Part shown: in pieces, positions 1 to 8,600 of the stretch
How positions within the stretch are numbered: position 1 is the first letter of the stretch
Layout of the letters: the number at the start of each line of letters is the position of its first letter
Assembly: GCF_008801475.1 (NCBI RefSeq)
Contig: NZ_VZPP01000004.1
Span: forward strand, 310,001-374,000
DNA: 64,000 bases
DNA from: Pseudomonas moorei
Lineage (GTDB): Bacteria; Pseudomonadota; Gammaproteobacteria; Pseudomonadales; Pseudomonadaceae
Direction: 5' to 3'
The notes under the pieces: generated by a model
Databases searched by the model: none
What the model was told of the DNA's origin: nothing
Seen by the model: only the letters and a program-made list of their open reading frames with translations
Position numbers and translations under genes: made by a program

Positions 1-2
1 GG

Positions 3-473
3 ACCTACTGGCCACTGAAGATTCCACCGGTGGAGTGGAGTGGGCGCTTCATTCTCAAGCGTTTTGCCCAGCTGTCGGGTTCGCGGCTCAAGCGCGGCCC
101 GGAGGACGAGCCGATTGGCCTGGCCCTGGAAAGCATGCGCTGGTACGGCCTGTTCGGGCGCTTTGGTGATGCCGACAAGAACTGGTGGGCGGGTTTGGCC
201 GAGGTTAAATTGCCGGTACTGGCGGTGAGTGCCGCCGGTGATCATCAGGACCCGGCCTGGGCTTGTCGCAAGCTGTTCGATCAGTTGGGTTCAGAGCACA
301 AGCAATTTATCAATCTGGGTCGCGAGCAGGGCTTTGCCGACAATTTTGGCCACGTGGAAATGCTGGTCAGCAAAGCCGCACAGGCTGAAGTCTGGCCGCT
401 GGTGGCCCGTTGGCTGGCGGACCAGCAAACCCCTCTGCCGGGTGCAGAAGCGGATTTGGCTGCGGTGATTTGA
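3..473 (+). CDS. Alpha/beta hydrolase, C-terminal part (cut by window start)
   Basis: The reading frame is open from base 3 to the TGA ending at 473, so the true start lies upstream of the window and only about 156 residues are present. The visible part fits the last third of a serine alpha/beta hydrolase (lysophospholipase/esterase type): a LPVLAVSAAGDHQDPA segment, where the catalytic Asp of this fold normally sits, is followed by FGHVEMLVSKAAQAEVWPLVARWL, which carries the expected catalytic His. The nucleophile Ser motif would be in the missing part. In Pseudomonas a predicted esterase commonly precedes rraA, which agrees with the neighbour here. A GTG at 30 could be read as a start, but the frame continues upstream without interruption. 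Substrate unknown. Confidence 0.75.
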   Translation, partial: TYWPLKIPPVEWSGRFILKRFAQLSGSRLKRGPEDEPIGLALESMRWYGLFGRFGDADKNWWAGLAEVKLPVLAVSAAGDHQDPAWACRKLFDQLGSEHKQFINLGREQGFADNFGHVEMLVSKAAQAEVWPLVARWLADQQTPLPGAEADLAAVI

Positions 474-610
474 ATTGGCCGCTCTATCAAGGGCATTTCG
501 CTCTGATCGGCTAGCGGCTAAGATATGACGCATTGAGCTGTTCTGGTCATTTTCGATGACTGAGTCATCTGTGATGTTCGTGCTGTCTTCCTCTTAACAG
601 GAGTTTCTCG

Positions 611-1102
611 ATGAACCATTACCTCACGCCTGACCTGTGCGACGCCTATCCGGAGCTGGTGCAGGTGCTGGAACCGATGTTCAGCAATTTCGGTGGTCGG
701 GATTCCTTCGGCGGCGAAATCGTGACCATCAAATGCTTCGAAGACAACTCGCTGGTCAAGGAGCAAGTCGAGCTCAAAGGTAATGGCAAGGTGCTGGTGG
801 TCGATGGCGGAGGCTCCCTGCGTCGTGCATTGCTGGGTGACATGCTGGCCGAGAAAGCCGCGAACAACGGCTGGGAAGGGCTGGTGATCTACGGTTGCAT
901 CCGTGACGTCGACGTGATCGCACAAACCGATCTGGGGGTTCAGGCTTTGGCCAGCCACCCGATGAAAACCGACAAGCGCGGTATCGGCGATCTGAACGTA
1001 GCCGTGACCTTTGCTGGCGTGACCTTCCATCCGGGCCATTACATCTATGCGGACAATAACGGCGTGATCATCTCGCCTAGTCCGCTGAAAATGCCTGAGT
1101 AA
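611..1102 (+). CDS. rraA: RraA family regulator of RNase E activity
   Basis: This 163-residue protein is full length for RraA, a ring-shaped trimer that binds RNase E and dampens mRNA decay. The fold was once named MenG because of likeness to methyltransferases, so old annotations call it a demethylmenaquinone methyltransferase; no catalytic role is implied. Typical family blocks are visible: [21 protein letters not shown] near the N-terminus, the [33 protein letters not shown] core and the [14 protein letters not shown] stretch. The ATG at 611 has a good AGGAG ribosome site about 7 bases upstream. It is followed closely by the zntB-type gene on the same strand, so the two may be co-transcribed. 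Confidence 0.93.
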   Translation: MNHYLTPDLCDAYPELVQVLEPMFSNFGGRDSFGGEIVTIKCFEDNSLVKEQVELKGNGKVLVVDGGGSLRRALLGDMLAEKAANNGWEGLVIYGCIRDVDVIAQTDLGVQALASHPMKTDKRGIGDLNVAVTFAGVTFHPGHYIYADNNGVIISPSPLKMPE

Positions 1103-1123
1103 GCTTTGACCGAAGGAATGCGG

Positions 1124-2119
1124 ATGTTTGAGGAAGAAAACGCGCAATGGGGGCTGGTTCATGCCCTGGTACTGGATGGTAAAGGCGGCGCGCGTTCGAT
1201 AGCCCGGACTGAACTCGATGAATTGCAGCTGCAGGCCCATGAAAGCCTGTGGCTGCACTGGGATCGCAGTCATCCGCAGACCCAGACCTGGCTGCGCAAT
1301 TCCAGTGGTCTGAGTGAGTTCAGCTGCGATCTGCTGCTGGAAGAAAACACCCGACCGCGTCTTTTACAGCTTTCAGACAGCGAACTGCTGCTATTTTTGC
1401 GCGGGGTCAATCTGAACCCGGGTGCCGAGCCTGAAGACATGGTCTCGGTGCGGATCTTCGGGTCTGCCCAGCGCGTCATTTCCTTGCGTTTGCGCCCGTT
1501 GCGCGCCACGGATGAGTTGCTGGTGCAACTGGCGGATGGCAAAGGACCAAAAACGGCCTCCGAACTCATCCTGTATATGGCGCAGTACTTGACCAACAAG
1601 GTGCAGGATCTGGTCAGCGACCTCTCGGAAGTGGTCGATGAGGAAGAAGAAAAACTCGATGCCGACGAACGGTACACGCCCGAGCATGGAGCGATTTTAC
1701 AGATCCGTCGGCGGGCGGCTGCGTTGAAGCGGTTTCTCGCTCCGCAGCGGGATATTTTTGGTCAACTGACACGGATCAAATTGCCCTGGTTCGTCGACGA
1801 CGATGGTGATTACTGGAACGAATTGAACAACAGCCTGACCCGCTATCTGGAAGAGCTGGAATTGACCCGGGAGCGGGTGGGGCTGGTCCTGGAGGCTGAA
1901 GACCGGCGTTTGAGCGTGCGCATGAACCGCACGATGTACCGCTTCGGGATCATCACCGGGATTTTTTTGCCGATGAGTTTTCTGACCGGTCTGCTGGGTA
2001 TCAACGTCGGCGGAATCCCGTTCTCTGCGAGCCCTTACGGGTTCCTTATTGCCTGCATGATAATGGTCGTGGTGGCATTGGGGCAGTGGTGGTTGTTCCG
2101 CCGTTTGCGCTGGGTTTGA
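1124..2119 (+). CDS. zntB: ZntB/CorA-family zinc or divalent-cation transporter
   Basis: A 331-residue CorA-superfamily protein: a long acidic cytoplasmic N-domain with helical segments (a DLSEVVDEEEEKLDADER stretch) and two C-terminal membrane helices. The loop after the first helix reads LLGINVGGIP, the GxN form typical of ZntB rather than the GMN of classical magnesium CorA; this suggests zinc transport, but substrate cannot be settled by sequence. In P. aeruginosa the orthologue in the same position is named CmaX. A TTG at 1106 and ATG at 1118 are in frame, but the GAAGGA ribosome site at 1112-1117 is properly spaced only for the ATG at 1124. It sits just after rraA and before the crfX-cmpX-sigX genes. 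Confidence 0.88.
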   Translation: MFEEENAQWGLVHALVLDGKGGARSIARTELDELQLQAHESLWLHWDRSHPQTQTWLRNSSGLSEFSCDLLLEENTRPRLLQLSDSELLLFLRGVNLNPGAEPEDMVSVRIFGSAQRVISLRLRPLRATDELLVQLADGKGPKTASELILYMAQYLTNKVQDLVSDLSEVVDEEEEKLDADERYTPEHGAILQIRRRAAALKRFLAPQRDIFGQLTRIKLPWFVDDDGDYWNELNNSLTRYLEELELTRERVGLVLEAEDRRLSVRMNRTMYRFGIITGIFLPMSFLTGLLGINVGGIPFSASPYGFLIACMIMVVVALGQWWLFRRLRWV

Positions 2120-2182
2120 AAGTGAGCCATGTGACCCGGGCAAATTTGATCGCGTCTTTCACAGACATCACGAGAGGTGCGT

Positions 2183-2431
2183 ATGCACGATCCGTTTGAA
2201 CAGTCTTTGCGTGACATGCTCAAGGCGTCTCCGTCCACCCGGGACGACGATGCTTGCCTTGGTCGTGTACTGAAAACCGCCAATCGCCAGGTCGGCGCCG
2301 GTGATTTGTTCAGCCTGCTGGGCCGTTGGTTGCCCGCGCTGATGATTGCCCTTAATAACGGATCGGCCCATGTGGCGCCGGTATCCCGCCTACGTAAACC
2401 TACCGCTCGCACTGCTGATAAGGCTGATTGA
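2183..2431 (+). CDS. crfX: CrfX, small conserved protein of the sigX locus
   Basis: A soluble 82-residue protein, HDPFEQSLRDMLKASPSTRDDD at the N-terminus and a hydrophobic centre (FSLLGRWLPALMIALNNG). It matches in size and position the CrfX protein that lies just upstream of cmpX and sigX in Pseudomonas. No catalytic motif is visible and its function is unknown. The ATG at 2183 is chosen over an in-frame GTG at 2177 because GAGAGG ends six bases before it. The stop overlaps the spacer of cmpX by design: cmpX starts two bases after the crfX stop, so translation of the pair is probably coupled. Confidence 0.8.
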   Translation: MHDPFEQSLRDMLKASPSTRDDDACLGRVLKTANRQVGAGDLFSLLGRWLPALMIALNNGSAHVAPVSRLRKPTARTADKAD

Positions 2432-2433
2432 AT

Positions 2434-3258
2434 ATGGAACTTGATCTCTGGACTCAGAGCCTCGTCACTGCAATGACTGCGTTATGGACCAAGGTTGCGA
2501 ACTTCATTCCGAACCTGTTTGGCGCACTGGTCGTGCTGCTGTTGGGTTTTGTCGTGGCCAAATTGCTGGACACGCTGCTCTCCAAATTACTGGCCAAACT
2601 GGGCCTCGATCGCCTGATGGGCGGCACCGGTCTGACCAAGTTGCTGTCTCGGGCAGGCCTTCAGGTACCAATCTCGACGCTGATCGGCAAGATCGTCTAT
2701 TGGTTCGTTTTGCTGATTTTTCTGGTTTCTGCCGCAGAATCCCTTGGACTTGAGCGGGTTTCAGCTACGCTGGACATGCTCGCGCTGTATTTGCCGAAGG
2801 TCTTTGGCGCAGCGCTGGTGTTGCTGGTGGGGGTCTTGCTGGCCCAACTGGCCAACGGGCTGGTGCGCGGCGCGGCGGAAGGCGTGGGCCTGGACTACGC
2901 TTCCGGCCTGGGGCGAATTGCCCAGGGACTGGTCATCATCATCAGTATTTCGGTCGCGATCAGCCAGTTGGAGGTCAAGACTGACCTGCTCAACCATGTG
3001 ATTGTGATTGTTTTGATTACCGTTGGTCTGGCGGTTGCGCTGGCCATGGGATTGGGAAGCCGGGAAATTGCCGGTCAGATTCTTGCGGGAATCTATGTGC
3101 GTGAGTTGTACCAGGTTGGGCAACAAGTACGTGTTGGCGAGGTCGAAGGCCAGATCGAAGAGATCGGCACGGTTAAAACCACATTGCTGACCGATGAGGG
3201 TGAGCTAGTCTCTCTTTCCAATCGGATCCTGCTTGAGCAGCATGTGAGTAGCCGCTAA
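2434..3258 (+). CDS. cmpX: CmpX, MscS-related inner-membrane protein
   Basis: A 274-residue membrane protein with about four or five hydrophobic helices, starting with NLFGALVVLLLGFVVAKLLDTLL, and ending in a small soluble region (REIAGQILAGIYVRELYQVGQQVRVGEVEGQIEEIGTVKTTLL) that is the beta-domain hallmark of mechanosensitive MscS-type channels. It is the gene known as cmpX just upstream of sigX in Pseudomonas, where loss of cmpX is linked to altered envelope stress and SigX activity. Start ATG 2434 lies two bases after crfX. The N-terminal TTG at 2428 is in frame but overlaps the crfX stop and has a poorer site. Likely function: response to membrane tension. Confidence 0.9.
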   Translation: MELDLWTQSLVTAMTALWTKVANFIPNLFGALVVLLLGFVVAKLLDTLLSKLLAKLGLDRLMGGTGLTKLLSRAGLQVPISTLIGKIVYWFVLLIFLVSAAESLGLERVSATLDMLALYLPKVFGAALVLLVGVLLAQLANGLVRGAAEGVGLDYASGLGRIAQGLVIIISISVAISQLEVKTDLLNHVIVIVLITVGLAVALAMGLGSREIAGQILAGIYVRELYQVGQQVRVGEVEGQIEEIGTVKTTLLTDEGELVSLSNRILLEQHVSSR

Positions 3259-3282
3259 CCCGGCAAACCCTGCTAATGTATG

Positions 3283-3318
3283 CCGCCGCAAAATGCCAGC
3301 TGATGCTGGCTGCGGCGG
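3283..3318 (+). promoter_or_regulatory. Two-part stable hairpin in the cmpX-sigX gap
   Basis: Between the cmpX stop and the sigX start, 3283-3289 pairs with 3312-3318 (7 bp, all GC) and 3295-3300 pairs with 3305-3310 (6 bp) around a TGAT loop, leaving an asymmetric internal loop. There is no T-run after it, so it is not a simple terminator. It lies about 30 bases before the sigX TTG and could act as an mRNA processing or stability element, or limit readthrough from cmpX. Confidence 0.55.
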
Positions 3319-3348
3319 ACATTGACCTGACTGTCGGCCCGACTTGTT

Positions 3349-3939
3349 TTGAATAAAGCCCAATCGCTATCCATGCGCTACGACCCCCGCGAGCTCTCTG
3401 ATGAGGAGTTGGTCGCGCGCTCGCACACCGAGCTGTTTCACGTGACGCGCGCCTACGAAGAGTTGATGCGGCGTTACCAACGAACATTATTTAACGTCTG
3501 CGCACGATATCTCGGGAACGATCGCGACGCAGACGATGTCTGTCAGGAAGTGATGTTGAAGGTGCTGTACGGCTTGAAGAACTTCGAGGGCAAATCGAAG
3601 TTCAAGACATGGCTATATAGCATCACTTACAACGAATGCATCACACAGTATCGGAAGGAACGGCGAAAGCGTCGCTTGATGGACGCCTTGAGTCTTGACC
3701 CCCTTGAGGAAGCGTCCGAAGAAAAGGCGCCGAAACCCGAGGAAAAGGGTGGACTCGATCGCTGGCTGGTGTATGTGAACCCGATTGACCGCGAAATTCT
3801 GGTGCTACGATTTGTCGCAGAGCTGGAGTTTCAGGAGATCGCAGACATCATGCACATGGGTTTGAGTGCAACAAAAATGCGGTACAAACGCGCTCTAGAT
3901 AAATTGCGTGAGAAATTTGCAGGCATTGCTGAAACTTAG
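3349..3939 (+). CDS. sigX: ECF sigma factor SigX
   Basis: A 196-residue extracytoplasmic-function sigma factor. Region 2 is visible as YEELMRRYQRTLFNVCARYLGNDRDADDVCQEVMLKV, with the core-binding and -10 recognition helices, and region 4 as NPIDREILVLRFVAELEFQEIADIMHMGLSATKMRYKRAL (helix-turn-helix). The sequence corresponds almost residue for residue with Pseudomonas SigX, which starts with a TTG codon; the same TTG at 3349 is used here. No anti-sigma gene is adjacent, in line with what is known for SigX; instead cmpX upstream and oprF downstream flank it. SigX drives oprF and genes for fatty acid synthesis and membrane fluidity. Confidence 0.95.
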   Translation: MNKAQSLSMRYDPRELSDEELVARSHTELFHVTRAYEELMRRYQRTLFNVCARYLGNDRDADDVCQEVMLKVLYGLKNFEGKSKFKTWLYSITYNECITQYRKERRKRRLMDALSLDPLEEASEEKAPKPEEKGGLDRWLVYVNPIDREILVLRFVAELEFQEIADIMHMGLSATKMRYKRALDKLREKFAGIAET

Positions 3940-4046
3940 TTCAGCGCAAATATCTCTTACGTGTAGGCAAGTTCTGATAGACTTGCCGCCGAGTTGTCCC
4001 CCGGTTTGCGGGACTGCTTCACAATCACCAGATGGGGATTTAACGG

Positions 4047-5024
4047 ATGAAACTGAAAAACACCTTGGGCTTGGCCATTGGTACTCTTATTGCCGCTACT
4101 TCGTTCGGCGCTCTGGCACAAGGCCAAGGCGCAGTTGAAGGCGAGCTCAACTACGGGAAAAAGTACAACGACAGCGTCAATAACGTTGAAGATGGCTACA
4201 CTCCTGGCGCTTCCATCGGTTACTTCTTGACCGACGACGTGTCGTTGAACGCGACCTACAACAACGATGACTACACCCGTTCGAACAACGGTACTGGCCA
4301 TCAGAAAATCGAAGGCGACCAGTTCGGTCTGAACGCTCAGTACCACTTCAACAACGCTGGCGACGCTCTGCGTCCCTACGTTCAAGGTGGTGTTAAGCAC
4401 GGCAGCATGACCAACGTAGCCGCTGATGGCCACACCGGTCGTGACCAGTCGACTTTCCTGACCGCTGGCGGTGGTGTTAAGTACTACTTCCTCGAGAACG
4501 TTTACGCCCGTGCTGGCGTAGAAGCTGACTACAAGCTGGACAACGGCAAGTGGGACTACATCCCGTCCGTAGGTCTGGGCGTGAATTTCGGTGGCGGCAA
4601 CAAGCCTGCTCCAGCTCCAGTTCCAGCACCGGCTCCAGAGCCAGCGCCAGTTGCAGAAGCTCCAGTTGCTGAGGTTGTTCGTGTTGAGCTGGACGTCAAG
4701 TTCGACTTCAACAAGTCGGTCGTTAAGCCAAACAGCTACGCTGACATCAAAAACCTGGCTGACTTCATGAAGCAGTACCCATCGACCACCACTACTGTTG
4801 AAGGTCACACCGACAACGTCGGTCCTGACGCTTACAACCAGAAACTGTCCGAGCGTCGTGCAAACGCCGTTAAACAAGTTCTGACCAGCCAGTACGGTGT
4901 TTCGCCATCCCGCGTTCAGTCGGTTGGCTACGGCGAATCCCGCCCAGTTGCTGACAACAGCACTGAAGCTGGTCGCGCTGTTAACCGTCGCGTAGAAGCG
5001 AAGGTTGAAGCTCAAGCTCAGTAA
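4047..5024 (+). CDS. oprF: Major outer-membrane porin OprF
   Basis: A 325-residue precursor: signal peptide ending near ALAQG, an N-terminal eight-stranded beta-barrel (about residues 25-180), a Pro-Ala linker (PAPAPVPAPAPEPAPVAEAP), and a C-terminal OmpA-like peptidoglycan-binding domain with VEGHTDNVGPDAYNQKLSERRA. It anchors the outer membrane to peptidoglycan and forms a slow general porin. Codon use is very strongly biased, as expected of one of the most abundant proteins, which also creates a long antisense frame. It contains no cysteine, whereas P. aeruginosa OprF has four in the linker region. The leader between sigX and oprF has a GGCAAGT/ACTTGCC hairpin and a GGGGA ribosome site. 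Confidence 0.97.
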   Translation: MKLKNTLGLAIGTLIAATSFGALAQGQGAVEGELNYGKKYNDSVNNVEDGYTPGASIGYFLTDDVSLNATYNNDDYTRSNNGTGHQKIEGDQFGLNAQYHFNNAGDALRPYVQGGVKHGSMTNVAADGHTGRDQSTFLTAGGGVKYYFLENVYARAGVEADYKLDNGKWDYIPSVGLGVNFGGGNKPAPAPVPAPAPEPAPVAEAPVAEVVRVELDVKFDFNKSVVKPNSYADIKNLADFMKQYPSTTTTVEGHTDNVGPDAYNQKLSERRANAVKQVLTSQYGVSPSRVQSVGYGESRPVADNSTEAGRAVNRRVEAKVEAQAQ

Positions 5025-5038
5025 TTAGCTTGCAGCTC

Positions 5039-5071
5039 TGAAAAGCCCGGCTTAGGCCGGGCTTTTCTTTG
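5039..5071 (+). terminator. oprF/cobA bidirectional intrinsic terminator
   Basis: AAAAGCCCGG and CCGGGCTTTT pair around CTTAGG, followed by T-rich sequence on the plus strand and preceded by A residues that serve the minus strand. It separates the converging oprF and cobA genes. Confidence 0.9.
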
Positions 5072-5107
5072 TCTGCGATTTGATGAAGAAACGGGCAATC
5101 AGGCAGA

Positions 5108-5872
5108 TCAGGCGGTTTGATCGGCCACCATCGCGGGCAAGCCGCGCTCCCACTGAGAAGACGTTGCACAGGCCGCCACTGTGCCTATGACCAGAATGGC
5201 CGGGCTTTTGAGCTCGAAGGCGCAGGCATCTTCCTCCATCGCCGTCAGGTCACTCCGATATTCCCGTTGATGGGGCAAGGACGCGTTTTCAATCATCGCC
5301 ACTGGCGTATCCGTCGCCATTCCCCCGGCAAGCAGCTGTTCGCGGATTTCGCCGAGCTTGGCCACCCCCATGTAGATCACCAGGGTCGTTCCGCTTTGGG
5401 CCAGCGCCTGCCAGTTCAGATGACTGCCGTCCTGGGTATGGGCCGTGACCAGCGTCACGCCACGCGCAACACCGCGCAACGTCAAAGGAATAGCGCATTG
5501 GGTCGCGCCCGCGAGTCCGGCCGTGATGCCGTTGACCAGTTCAATCTCGACCCCGCGCTCACGCAGCCACGCTGCCTCTTCGCCGCCGCGCCCGAATATG
5601 CAGGGATCGCCACCCTTGAGTCGCACCACGCATTTGCCTTGGCGCGCGTAACGCAGCATCAGCCGATGAATGAACGCTTGCGGGGTAGAGCGACATCCGC
5701 CGCGTTTGCCCACGGGGATGATCCGCGCACCAGCGCAATGTTCCAGTACGGCGTCATTCACCAGGTCATCGATCAGCACGACATCAGCCTCTCTCAACGC
5801 CCGAACGGCCTTGAGTGTCAGCAATTCCGGATCGCCAGGTCCCGCGCCTACCAGCCAGACTTTTGCGTTCAT
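5108..5872 (-). CDS. cobA: Uroporphyrinogen-III C-methyltransferase (SUMT)
   Basis: A 254-residue SAM-dependent enzyme that makes precorrin-2, the branch point to siroheme and cobalamin. The GAGPGDPELLTLKA signature is at the N-terminus, followed by VVRLKGGDPCIFGRGGEEAAWL and the VNGITAGLAGA and VTAHTQDG blocks of the tetrapyrrole methylase fold. It is 10 bases downstream of the nitrate reductase stop, so it is the last gene of that unit; siroheme is the cofactor of nitrite reductase, which explains the linkage. The last about 15 residues (QWERGLPAMVADQTA) are encoded by a REP element at 5124-5154 and are probably not part of the conserved enzyme. Confidence 0.93.
   Translation of the reverse strand: MNAKVWLVGAGPGDPELLTLKAVRALREADVVLIDDLVNDAVLEHCAGARIIPVGKRGGCRSTPQAFIHRLMLRYARQGKCVVRLKGGDPCIFGRGGEEAAWLRERGVEIELVNGITAGLAGATQCAIPLTLRGVARGVTLVTAHTQDGSHLNWQALAQSGTTLVIYMGVAKLGEIREQLLAGGMATDTPVAMIENASLPHQREYRSDLTAMEEDACAFELKSPAILVIGTVAACATSSQWERGLPAMVADQTA
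5124..5154 (-). repeat. REP element inside the 3' end of cobA
   Basis: On the minus strand this reads GTGGGAGCGCGGCTTGCCCG followed by CGATGGTGG, the usual REP head of this genome. It lies in frame within cobA and is translated as WERGLPAMV. Confidence 0.85.
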
Positions 5873-5882
5873 AGTATTTTCC

Positions 5883-8600
5883 TCACGAGGTGACCGCGAC
5901 CGGGCGCGCAGTGGCGACCAGCAAACGCTTGATTTCCGGGACGCACGAGCCGCATTGCGTGCCGCAGCCCAATTGCTCTTTCAGCCCCAGCAAGTCCAGC
6001 CCTCGGGCAATCCCGGCGCAGACCGCGCTTTGACTGACGTTCTTGCAGTTGCACAGGGTTTGATTGCTGGCGATCGACGTAGCCCCGTGGCCCGGTGGCG
6101 TGCTCAGTGGCGCCAATAGCCAGCGTCGCAGCTCTTCGTCGGTACGACCTTCCAGCCAAAGGTTTTGCAGCCAGTGCTGGGCGAGGGTTTCGCCCGCCAG
6201 GCGAATCGCAGTAATTCGGCCGTTATCGATACGCACGCGCTTTCCGATGGAGCGCCGTGGGTCGTCGTAGGCCAATACCGTACCTTCGTGCAGCCCCAGG
6301 CATTGATCGATCTCCCGTAGCAAGCTTGGGTCCGCTGCTGAGGCGCTGGCGGCGCGTATAAGCAATGCTGGGCGTTCACGGCCTGCCAGGCTTAGGCTTA
6401 CGTAGGAAAACGGCTCGCAGAGGGTGCGTAGCGTCTCAAAATGCTGTTGAACATCGCCTTCGATCAGTGCGAACAGACGCCAAGGCAACTGCACCGGCTC
6501 CAGGCGCACGCCGCTGTGCTTGAGTTCGGGTTGCTTGGACATTGGATCAAAGGCGGGAAGGGTGAGGCTGTTCACGCCGCCCTTGAGAAAGCGATCGCCC
6601 CAATGCATCGGCAGGAACGCTTGGCCGGGACGCACGTTGTCGTCGCTGCTGACCGGCACAATCACTTCACCGCGCCGGCTTTTCAGGCTGACCAGGTCGC
6701 CTGGCTGCAAGTCATGTTGGCGCAGATCCTGCGGATGCAGGCTCAATACCGCTTCGCCCACATGGCCGAACAGTTGTGCGGCAGTGCCGGTACGGCTCAT
6801 GCCATGCCATTGATCACGCAGGCGGCCGGTGATCAGCGTCAGCGGGAACTGTGCATCGCGCTGCTCCTTGGCGGCGCGGAATGGTTCGGCGACGAATTGC
6901 GCGCGACCGTTGGCGGTGGGGAAGACGCCGTCGCCATACAGTCGGGCGGTGCCTGCGCTGGCATTCGTAGGGAAGGGCCATTGTTGCGGGCCGATCCGGT
7001 CGATCAGGCCATGGCTGATGCCGGACAGGTCCAGATCTCGACCGCGGGTCATTTGTTTATATTCGTCGAAGAGCTGCGTCGGGGTTTCAAAGGCAAACAG
7101 GCTGGGTTGTCCGGGGCGCAGATGTTTTTCGAGGCGTTGTGCGAAATCTACGGTGATCGCCCAATCGGGCCGCGCTTCACCAGGTGCGACGATGGCCTGG
7201 CGGACGTGGGAAATGCGTCGTTCGGAGTTGGTCACCAGGCCGTCTTTTTCGCCCCAACTGGCGGCGGGTAATAGCAGGTCGGCGAACGCCGCTGTTTCGG
7301 TGGTGCGAAACGCTTCCTGCAACACCACGAACGGACAGTTTTGCAATGCAGCGCGCACGGCGTTCTGGTCCGGCATCGATTGCGCCGGGTTGGTGCAGGC
7401 GATCCACAATGCCTTGATCTTGCCGCTGCGCACCTGCTCGAACAGTTCGATGGCGGTAAGCCCGGTACTGGCCGGGAGCTGTTCGACGCCCCAGTAAGCA
7501 GCCACTTCAGCGCGGTGGTCGGCATTGGCGGCTTCACGATGCCCGGGCAACAGGTTCGACAGGCTGCCGGTTTCACGGCCGCCCATGGCATTGGGCTGAC
7601 CGGTCAGGGAGAAAGGCCCTGCGCCGGGGCGGCCAATTTGCCCGGTGGCCAGGTGCAGATTGATCAATGCGCTGTTTTTGGCGCTGCCAGCGGTCGACTG
7701 ATTCAACCCCATGCACCACAGCGACAGAAAACTTGGGGTAGTGCCGACCCATTCAGCGCACTGCTGCAGTTGTTCAATGCTGATGCCGCACAGCTGCGCA
7801 ACCATGGACGGTGTGTAGTCGTGTACCAGTTGCTTGAGTTCCGTCAGACCTTGGGTGTGCGCCTCGATGAAGTCGCGGTCGACCCGGTTTTCCCACAGCA
7901 GCAAGTGCAAAATCCCATGGAACAAAGCGACATCGGTGCCCGGCAGAATCGCCAGATGCAGGTCAGCCAAATCACAGGTGTCGGTGCGGCGCGGGTCGAT
8001 GACGATGACTTTCATCTGCGGACGGCGGGATTTGGCTTCCTCCAGGCGACGAAACAGCACCGGATGGGCGTAGGCAATATTGCTGCCGACGATCATCACG
8101 CAATCGCTCGATTCCAGGTCTTCGTAGCTGCACGGTGGTGCGTCGGCGCCGAGGCTGCGTTTGTAGCCCACCACTGCAGAAGACATGCATAGCCGAGAGT
8201 TGCTGTCGATGTTGTTGGTGCCCACCAGCGCTCGCGCCAGTTTGTTGAAGGCGTAGTAGTCCTCGGTCAGCAGCTGTCCGGATATGTAGAACGCGACACT
8301 GTCCGGGCCATGTTCGGCGATGGTGCGGGCAAACACACTGGTGGCGTGATCGAGGGCGGTGTCCCAATCGGTGCGAGTGCGGGCCAGGCCTTTGCCCAGG
8401 CGCAATTCGGGATACAGCGCCCGCGCACTCAAGTCACCGGTCAAATGCAGGGTCGAGCCCTTGCTGCACAGCTTGCCGAAGTTGGCAGGATGGGCTGGAT
8501 CGCCGCTGACGCCGAGGATGCGCTCGCCGTCATGCTCGATCAGCACGCCGCAGCCGACTCCGCAGTAACAACAGGTGGACGCAGTGATCTGGCGGTTCAT
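5883..8600 (-). CDS. nasC: Assimilatory nitrate reductase, molybdenum catalytic subunit
   Basis: A 905-residue molybdopterin oxidoreductase of the Nas/NapA type reducing nitrate to nitrite in the cytoplasm. The N-terminus carries the [4Fe-4S] motif CCYCGVGCGV...GKLCSKG, the centre the bis-MGD fold (YISGQLLTEDYYAFNKLA, GSNIAYAHPVLFRRLEEAK, GQPNAMGGRETGSLSNLLPG) and the C-terminus an extra BFD-like [2Fe-2S] domain (LCNCKNVSQSAVCAGIA...GCGTQCGSCVPEIKRLL). There is no Tat signal, as expected of an assimilatory enzyme. Its start overlaps the stop of the upstream flavoprotein by one base (TGATG), so the two are co-translated. Gene naming differs by genus: nasA in Klebsiella, nasC in Pseudomonas. 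Confidence 0.94.
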   Translation of the reverse strand: MNRQITASTCCYCGVGCGVLIEHDGERILGVSGDPAHPANFGKLCSKGSTLHLTGDLSARALYPELRLGKGLARTRTDWDTALDHATSVFARTIAEHGPDSVAFYISGQLLTEDYYAFNKLARALVGTNNIDSNSRLCMSSAVVGYKRSLGADAPPCSYEDLESSDCVMIVGSNIAYAHPVLFRRLEEAKSRRPQMKVIVIDPRRTDTCDLADLHLAILPGTDVALFHGILHLLLWENRVDRDFIEAHTQGLTELKQLVHDYTPSMVAQLCGISIEQLQQCAEWVGTTPSFLSLWCMGLNQSTAGSAKNSALINLHLATGQIGRPGAGPFSLTGQPNAMGGRETGSLSNLLPGHREAANADHRAEVAAYWGVEQLPASTGLTAIELFEQVRSGKIKALWIACTNPAQSMPDQNAVRAALQNCPFVVLQEAFRTTETAAFADLLLPAASWGEKDGLVTNSERRISHVRQAIVAPGEARPDWAITVDFAQRLEKHLRPGQPSLFAFETPTQLFDEYKQMTRGRDLDLSGISHGLIDRIGPQQWPFPTNASAGTARLYGDGVFPTANGRAQFVAEPFRAAKEQRDAQFPLTLITGRLRDQWHGMSRTGTAAQLFGHVGEAVLSLHPQDLRQHDLQPGDLVSLKSRRGEVIVPVSSDDNVRPGQAFLPMHWGDRFLKGGVNSLTLPAFDPMSKQPELKHSGVRLEPVQLPWRLFALIEGDVQQHFETLRTLCEPFSYVSLSLAGRERPALLIRAASASAADPSLLREIDQCLGLHEGTVLAYDDPRRSIGKRVRIDNGRITAIRLAGETLAQHWLQNLWLEGRTDEELRRWLLAPLSTPPGHGATSIASNQTLCNCKNVSQSAVCAGIARGLDLLGLKEQLGCGTQCGSCVPEIKRLLVATARPVAVTS

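Noticed and set aside
3957..5015. 352-codon open frame antisense to oprF
   Set aside because: It mirrors oprF exactly in extent, has low-complexity valine-rich sequence without motifs, and arises from the strong codon bias of oprF.
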